Source of the DNA: JAVBNJ01 sp031551625
GTDB lineage: Bacteria; Bacteroidota; Bacteroidia; Bacteroidales; UBA932
DNA length: 11,962 bases
NCBI GenBank assembly: GCA_031551625.1
Contig: JAVBNJ010000097.1
Coordinates: 1 to 11,962, forward strand
Direction of reading: 5' to 3'
This document shows positions 8,261 through 11,962 of this stretch, one piece after another. Each line of letters opens with the position of its first letter. Within the stretch, counting starts at the first letter, position 1. The notes under the pieces were generated by a model. The model was not told the DNA's origin. It saw only the letters and a program-made list of their open reading frames with translations, and made no database searches. The translations under genes were made by a program, and so were the position numbers.

Positions 8261-9121
8261 CTAATCTTTTAGCAGGTTAATGTAAGCCCGGTCGGTAATC
8301 ACACCTTGCGGTGGATGTACAAACCATTTAAGCATGGCCACGGGCTCACTCTCCCCTTCACCCTCCCACAGCGGGCTGTCCACAGACAAGCGAAACTCCA
8401 ACTTTTCGTGGCGTGCATAGCGTGTTTTCAAAAATGATAGAGTGGCAGGCGCCAACGCAGGGGTCAATGCAGCTTCTGTGATCCGTACCATATTCTCAGC
8501 TTCGTTTGGCTCGACGAACAAGTAACCTTCGTCGCATCCATCGGACACGTAGAGAAGCTCACCGCCCGACAGGCGGCATTCGTCTATTGCATAGCGCAAC
8601 GCCTTGCGATCCCAGCGTACAAAAAATCCACAACGAGCAAAGTAATGTTCGCGCAAAGCATATAATTTTTCTTCATCGTCGAATGGCGTAACCGTTGTGC
8701 GAACATGCGTATCAATAGTTTCTATGTCACCCATCGGAAAAGTGACGACACGGCGGAAGAATGCAGTACTAAAGCCTTGCCGCCCATAAAAAGCAAATAA
8801 ACTCTCGGAAGCCGGTACCACCACGGCAAGAGAGTTACCCCCGGCTTTCATCTGCCGGTCGGCCTGCATAGCCATTTGCGATGCAATACCGCGCCCCTGA
8901 TACTCAGGAAGCGTTGCTACAGCATATACGTAGCGTGCCTGCAACTCCACATAGTCGGTAACCACGGTAACCGGCAGCATGGTCATCATGGCCACAGTAC
9001 GGCCATCTTCGTAGTGTTCCAGCGTGTTTTCGGGACGATAACGGCGGGCAAAATAAAAATCGATATACTCATCGCGATCATTAAAACACAATTTCCATAT
9101 AGTCTTCAGTTCACTAATCAT
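8261..9121 (-). CDS. GNAT family N-acetyltransferase
   Basis: A 286-residue protein with a GNAT fold in its N-terminal half. Motif A, the acetyl-CoA pyrophosphate loop, is YAVATLPEYQGRGIA (66-80), with the Q/R-x-x-G-x-G/A core at Q75-A80. The following helix and the SLFAFYGRQGF segment (107-117) match the end of the GNAT core. The C-terminal 160 residues are an extra region, giving an overall shape that resembles two-domain Eis-like acetyltransferases, but it is shorter than Eis and I cannot assign a substrate. The gene lies 55 bases downstream of the DUF2156 gene on the same strand, probably in one operon. A 15-bp inverted repeat in that gap could modulate expression of this second gene. The ATG at 9121 is the natural start, directly before the conserved-looking N-terminus. 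Confidence 0.88.
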   Translation of the reverse strand: MISELKTIWKLCFNDRDEYIDFYFARRYRPENTLEHYEDGRTVAMMTMLPVTVVTDYVELQARYVYAVATLPEYQGRGIASQMAMQADRQMKAGGNSLAVVVPASESLFAFYGRQGFSTAFFRRVVTFPMGDIETIDTHVRTTVTPFDDEEKLYALREHYFARCGFFVRWDRKALRYAIDECRLSGGELLYVSDGCDEGYLFVEPNEAENMVRITEAALTPALAPATLSFLKTRYARHEKLEFRLSVDSPLWEGEGESEPVAMLKWFVHPPQGVITDRAYINLLKD

Positions 9122-9134
9122 AAATTTTAAATTT

Positions 9135-9188
9135 ACAGATTTATAAATTTACGGACTTACAGATTTTAAAATCAATTTATAAATCTGT
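9135..9188. repeat. AT-rich 15-bp inverted repeat with internal direct repeats
   Basis: ACAGATTTATAAATT (9135-9149) and AATTTATAAATCTGT (9174-9188) are perfect reverse complements separated by 24 bases. The segment also holds a direct repeat, TTACAGATTT, at 9133-9142 and 9157-9166. The right arm covers the last codons and stop of the DUF2156 gene, and the left arm sits just before the GNAT start. It could be an intercistronic mRNA hairpin or a copy of a dispersed AT-rich repeat. Confidence 0.7.
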
Positions 9189-10076
9189 CAATAATGATTT
9201 TGCTATAAATTTTTCTTGCATAAACACAGGTTGATACGAGAGCTTGGCTTTGCGCAACCCTTCATCACCTGCGTCGTCCTCGCGATTCACATACGTAAGC
9301 CCTTCGGCATGGCGAGTTACAAATTCCTGGTTGATGACCTGGTAAGCACCGGGGTAATTTTCACCCAAAGCTTTCTCTATATGCACAATCAACGTATCGG
9401 TGTTCAGGCGTTCACCAATAGTGTAGGCCACCACTTTGCCATCGACACGCAACAGGCCGCCCATCAAACACTCTTCGGCATAGTTGCGCAAGGCACACCG
9501 CACCGCACACGTTTCCGCCTGAAGCGAAGGATTTTCACTGCAACCATAGAGTGCACACCACTCTTCATTCATTGCTACACATTCCGGCAAATTAACAGGA
9601 GTAATATCTTCATAGCTCCACGCAAATGTTTTCTTAAATCGCGAAATGTGGTTGCGCTTGGGCTGAAATTTTTTTCCCGCAAGAGTTCGCAAATCTTCGG
9701 CCAAGTACATATAATCGAAACTATCGCGGTTACTGCTGAATACAAACACCGAGGGAAATAACCGTTCCAGTTCCGCTTTCATGGCAGGCACAACAGCACG
9801 CAATACCAATGGTTGTCCGGCAACATGCGCATCGTCGAGCAGTTGTTGAATCAAACTTTTCAAATCACCCGAACCGGCTGGAAATAAAAAATTCTTATTA
9901 GCAATACCTGCACGCATCAACAGAAAATCATTAACATAAGCCACTTCTATATGGTAGGCCGTCGACCAGTTATAAGCATTGGCAAATGAATATTCGGCTG
10001 CCCGGAAATCCGACCGGGCAAACAATTTCGTCATCCGCTCACGGTCGGCCAGTGTTATTCTCTGAAAAGTAAACAT
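9177..10076 (-). CDS. DUF2156 (phosphatidylglycerol lysyltransferase C-terminal-like) protein
   Basis: The preferred start gives 299 residues. An in-frame ATG at 10136 would add 20 residues, but the likely promoter element on this strand (10128-10121) lies after it, so the ATG at 10076 (MFTFQRITLADRERM) is chosen. The protein matches the DUF2156/LPG_synthase_C family, a GNAT-like fold related to the catalytic domain of MprF-type enzymes that transfer aminoacyl groups from tRNA to lipids. Recognisable blocks are KKFQPKRNHISRFKK (about 135-149), AYTIGERLNTDTLIVHIEKA (217-236) and YVNREDDAGDEGLRKAKLSY (262-281). No membrane domain is present, so it is the soluble form; the substrate is unknown. 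It heads a probable two-gene operon with the GNAT gene and diverges from the response regulator gene. Confidence 0.87.
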   Translation of the reverse strand: MFTFQRITLADRERMTKLFARSDFRAAEYSFANAYNWSTAYHIEVAYVNDFLLMRAGIANKNFLFPAGSGDLKSLIQQLLDDAHVAGQPLVLRAVVPAMKAELERLFPSVFVFSSNRDSFDYMYLAEDLRTLAGKKFQPKRNHISRFKKTFAWSYEDITPVNLPECVAMNEEWCALYGCSENPSLQAETCAVRCALRNYAEECLMGGLLRVDGKVVAYTIGERLNTDTLIVHIEKALGENYPGAYQVINQEFVTRHAEGLTYVNREDDAGDEGLRKAKLSYQPVFMQEKFIAKSLLTDL

Positions 10077-10107
10077 ACGTAATGCAAGATAGGTTGTATT
10101 TTTTTCG

Positions 10108-10115
10108 TACCTTTG
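10108..10115 (+). promoter_or_regulatory. Candidate -7 element for the response regulator gene
   Basis: TACCTTTG matches TAnnTTTG on the plus strand. No TTTG is found at the expected distance upstream, so the promoter would be weak or activator-dependent. It would start transcription near 10122, giving a leader of about 83 bases that contains a small stem, TGAGCT (10154-10159) with AGCTCA (10164-10169). Confidence 0.5.
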
Positions 10116-10120
10116 AAGTG

Positions 10121-10128
10121 CAAAGATA
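10121..10128 (-). promoter_or_regulatory. Candidate -7 element for the DUF2156-GNAT operon
   Basis: Read on the minus strand this is TATCTTTG, an exact TAnnTTTG match. A TTTG lies upstream, but with 14 rather than about 19-20 bases between, so the -33 match is poor. Transcription would begin near 10114, upstream of the ATG at 10076. This is the reason for rejecting the longer start at 10136. Confidence 0.55.
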
Positions 10129-10204
10129 CAAAACAATCTTTACAAACTCGAATTGAGCTTGCGAGCTCACAAAGTAAATTTTAAACTTACCTTCCGATAC
10201 CGTC

Positions 10205-10885
10205 ATGAGCGCTTATAAAATCCTATTAGTCGACGATGAGAACGACATCCTTGAATTCCTTTCCTACACGTTGCGAAAAGAAAACCTGGAAGTATATACG
10301 GCTGCCGATGGTAAGCAAGGGGTAATAAAGGCCCTGGAAGTGGTGCCCGACCTCATCCTGCTCGACGTGATGATGCCTCACATGGACGGCATTGCAACAT
10401 GTGAAGAATTACGCCGGCACGACTCGTTAAAAAACACCATCATTGCATTTCTTACGGCGCGCGGCGAAGATTATTCGCAGATTGCAGGTTTTGAAGCAGG
10501 TGGCGACGATTATATTACCAAACCCATACGTCCCAAGGTACTGGTGAGCCGCCTGCATGCACTGCTCAAACGCCGCAACCACCAAGCAGACATAGATAAA
10601 CCTACAAACCTCATACCCTCCATCACCATTGACCGCGAACGCTTTGCCGTGTACCTTGAAGGCGAAGAATTAGTACTGCCGAAAAAAGAATTTGAATTAC
10701 TAGCCCTGCTATATTCCAAACCGGAAAAAGTGTTTCTACGTGAAGAAATCTACTCTGCCGTGTGGGGCAGCGATATTATAGTGGGCGAACGCACCATCGA
10801 CGTACACATCCGCAAGTTGCGCGAAAAACTGGGCGAAAATCATATCAAAACCATCAAAGGGGTTGGCTATAAGTTTGTATCGTAA
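10205..10885 (+). CDS. OmpR/PhoB-type response regulator
   Basis: This 226-residue transcription factor has an N-terminal receiver domain (1-122) and a C-terminal winged-helix DNA-binding domain (about 138-226). The receiver has all key residues: acidic pair D10/D11, phospho-acceptor D54 in LILLDVMMP, T84 in AFLTARG and K106 in TKP. The output domain shows GERTIDVHIRKLREKLG (194-210) and TIKGVGYKF (216-224), the recognition helix and wing of the OmpR/PhoB family. It resembles RprY-type regulators of Bacteroides, but I cannot separate it from other OmpR-family members, so no symbol is given. No sensor kinase gene lies beside it: the left neighbour is divergent and the right neighbour convergent. 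Its partner must be encoded elsewhere. The ATG at 10205 is the only sensible start. Confidence 0.95.
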   Translation: MSAYKILLVDDENDILEFLSYTLRKENLEVYTAADGKQGVIKALEVVPDLILLDVMMPHMDGIATCEELRRHDSLKNTIIAFLTARGEDYSQIAGFEAGGDDYITKPIRPKVLVSRLHALLKRRNHQADIDKPTNLIPSITIDRERFAVYLEGEELVLPKKEFELLALLYSKPEKVFLREEIYSAVWGSDIIVGERTIDVHIRKLREKLGENHIKTIKGVGYKFVS

Positions 10886-11020
10886 AACTCTACGCTGCCA
10901 CCAGCAACGCATTTTATTCCCCATTCGAGTTTCAAACTTTGACATAATTTGAAAATTTTTAATTTGTACGCTACTAAGCAGTACTAATGGTTATGGCGAC
11001 ACGTCCCTTGTCTGATAATT

Positions 11021-11074
11021 GCAGGTATAGCCTGCCTTAGATAGTTGGGCTGAGGTTTGGAACCTCAGCCCAAC
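11021..11074. repeat. Perfect 14-bp palindrome plus small stem between convergent genes
   Basis: GTTGGGCTGAGGTT (11044-11057) and AACCTCAGCCCAAC (11061-11074) form a perfect stem with a 3-base loop. A smaller stem, GCAGG/CCTGC, lies just before it at 11021-11035. They sit in the 272-base gap between the response regulator and the Ig-like protein gene, which run toward each other. Neither strand has a T-run after the big stem, so it is not a classic intrinsic terminator. It could still end transcription in both directions, or be one copy of a dispersed REP-like element. No gene is seen in the gap. Confidence 0.8.
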
Positions 11075-11157
11075 AAGGGTTGCGCTACAGCATAAGCACC
11101 AAGGGATACGAAGTTTTAGGCACTTTGACTATACTCAATGGCAGCACTTTTAAAATA

Positions 11158-11962
11158 TTATTTATTTTTTACACACCAGACACTCCACTGTCCCTGCACA
11201 CCGTCATAATTTGTTTTGGTTGTTCCATCCTGATCTCCACACTGTGGAGTAGAGGTGGAGAGCATCGTACAACAATTGGATACGAAAATTGTACGCATTA
11301 TGGGACCGACACAACTCCACTCTGTTGGACTAGGACGCCTCCACCCACTACCTTTTAATGAAGGGCAGGGGTCTGTTGATTGCCAATAGTCGTACCCACA
11401 ATAATTACTAATTGTTGATGAGATCCAAACCGAACATCCTGTGTAGGAATGTGCACCGGAAGGCGGGCCTCCTACAGCTATCGTTTTGGTCGTGCTATTA
11501 GAACAACTGTTTGCAGTTACCGTATACGTAATCACAGCAGAACCTGCAGCTACTCCTGTTATTTTTCCGTTATTCACTGTTGCTACGGTTGTTTTATTAG
11601 AAGCCCATGTTCCACCGGACGGAGTTCCTGTTAGTGTAACTGTATTTCCGGCAGCTACAGTACTAGCTCCACTAAGGGTTACATTCGGGGAAGCATTAAT
11701 CACTCCTGTTACATTGGAAGCATACGCACTGTAGCAAGTGATGCCGCTTGCTGTAATGTATGACCGTACCTGTGCTACATAATTTCCGGCCGTCGTGGCA
11801 TTCGAAGCTTTTGTCCGGGCGGTACCCGAACTTGCGGCTACTCCTGTGCCGTTCCACTGGTAGCCCGTCGCGCCACTCACAGAAGAAGAGGTAAAAGTAA
11901 CAGCCGTTCCTGCACAAGTAGTCGTAGCCGTTAATGTCGGTACATTGGGTATATCCACAATT
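11158..11962 (-). CDS. Secreted/surface protein with Ig-like domains and Cys-rich C-terminal module (partial)
   Basis: The frame is open to the window edge, so the N-terminus is missing; the GTG at 11958 is an in-frame codon, not a supported start. At least 268 residues are visible; the numbers below count from that GTG. About 5-88 look like a PKD/Ig-like unit (CAGTAVTFTSSSVSGATGYQ, then GNYVAQVRSY). Residues 91-163 are a bacterial Ig-like (BID_2-type) domain with NVTLSGASTVAAGNTVTLTG and KITGVAAGSAVITYTV. After a GGPPSG linker comes a module of about 95 residues with eight cysteines (175, 187, 198, 216, 229, 230, 240, 262), containing PCPSLKGSGWRRPSPTEW and ending WSVWCVKNK. This resembles the CPSGWRxPTxxEW and SVRCV motifs of FISUMP-type domains, a tentative match. 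Such proteins are normally exported and often adhesive or repetitive. No type IX secretion tail is seen at the end. Confidence 0.85.
   Translation of the reverse strand, partial: IVDIPNVPTLTATTTCAGTAVTFTSSSVSGATGYQWNGTGVAASSGTARTKASNATTAGNYVAQVRSYITASGITCYSAYASNVTGVINASPNVTLSGASTVAAGNTVTLTGTPSGGTWASNKTTVATVNNGKITGVAAGSAVITYTVTANSCSNSTTKTIAVGGPPSGAHSYTGCSVWISSTISNYCGYDYWQSTDPCPSLKGSGWRRPSPTEWSCVGPIMRTIFVSNCCTMLSTSTPQCGDQDGTTKTNYDGVQGQWSVWCVKNK

Noticed and set aside
9216..9761. Open reading frame of 181 codons on the plus strand
   Set aside because: Antisense to the DUF2156 gene, which shows clear family motifs. No start signal or domain in the plus-strand frame.
10077..10136. Upstream ATG extending the DUF2156 protein by 20 residues
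   Set aside because: The minus-strand TATCTTTG element at 10128-10121 lies inside this extension, and the extra residues do not look like the family's N-terminus.
10938..10966. Possible plus-strand promoter (TTTG, then TTAATTTG)
   Set aside because: The -7 box has TT in place of TA and the spacer is 17 bases. No plus-strand gene follows.
11080..11358. Plus-strand open reading frame of 92 codons starting TTG
   Set aside because: Most of it is antisense to the Ig-like protein gene, it starts just after the palindrome with a non-ATG codon, and no domain is recognised. Its first part could belong to a dispersed repeat, but this cannot be shown here.
1..11962. CRISPR arrays, tRNA or rRNA genes, insertion sequences, phage genes
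   Set aside because: None were seen: no regularly spaced repeats, no transposase or integrase motifs, and no tRNA-like cloverleaf recognised by eye.

Overview
The window looks like chromosomal DNA from a member of the Bacteroidota, most likely Bacteroidales. Three things support this. The sequence before several transcription units matches the Bacteroidota-type promoter (TTTG, about 19-20 bases, then TAnnTTTG). Most starts lack a clear Shine-Dalgarno site. The gene types are also typical: a large periplasmic TPR protein with a plugless outer-membrane barrel, a small RRM protein, a GNAT/DUF2156 pair, and a surface protein with Ig-like repeats. I cannot name a genus from the sequence alone. No tRNA, rRNA, CRISPR array, transposase or phage gene is visible.

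Layout. Positions 1-3775 hold a TPR-repeat protein whose 5' end lies outside the window, followed 16 bases later by a 618-residue outer-membrane beta-barrel; the two look like one transcription unit. A good promoter at 3847-3878 then starts a second unit: gyrB (DNA gyrase subunit B), an M23 peptidase with a LysM domain that overlaps the end of gyrB by 8 bases, and a small outer-membrane barrel protein 26 bases further on (3968-7750). A third promoter at 7778-7808 drives a single-gene unit for an 87-residue RRM RNA-binding protein, closed by a strong 12-bp hairpin terminator at 8212-8247. This terminator also separates it from a minus-strand pair: a DUF2156 protein (upstream) and a GNAT acetyltransferase (downstream). 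Divergent from that pair is an OmpR-type response regulator (10205-10885) with no histidine kinase beside it. The right end is the 3' part of a minus-strand secreted protein with Ig-like domains and a cysteine-rich C-terminal module. It converges on the response regulator across 272 bases that contain a perfect 14-bp palindrome.

How the genes fit together. Five of the ten genes concern the envelope: the TPR/barrel pair, the peptidoglycan hydrolase, the small barrel and the Ig-like surface protein. The housekeeping gene gyrB heads an operon whose other members are envelope genes. Most of the window is ordinary core-genome content. The items most worth following up are the interleaved divergent promoters between the DUF2156 gene and the response regulator, the two unexplained inverted repeats (9135-9188 and 11044-11074), the gyrB/M23 overlap, and the cysteine-rich end of the surface protein. 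I did not find convincing evidence for a wholly new multi-gene system.
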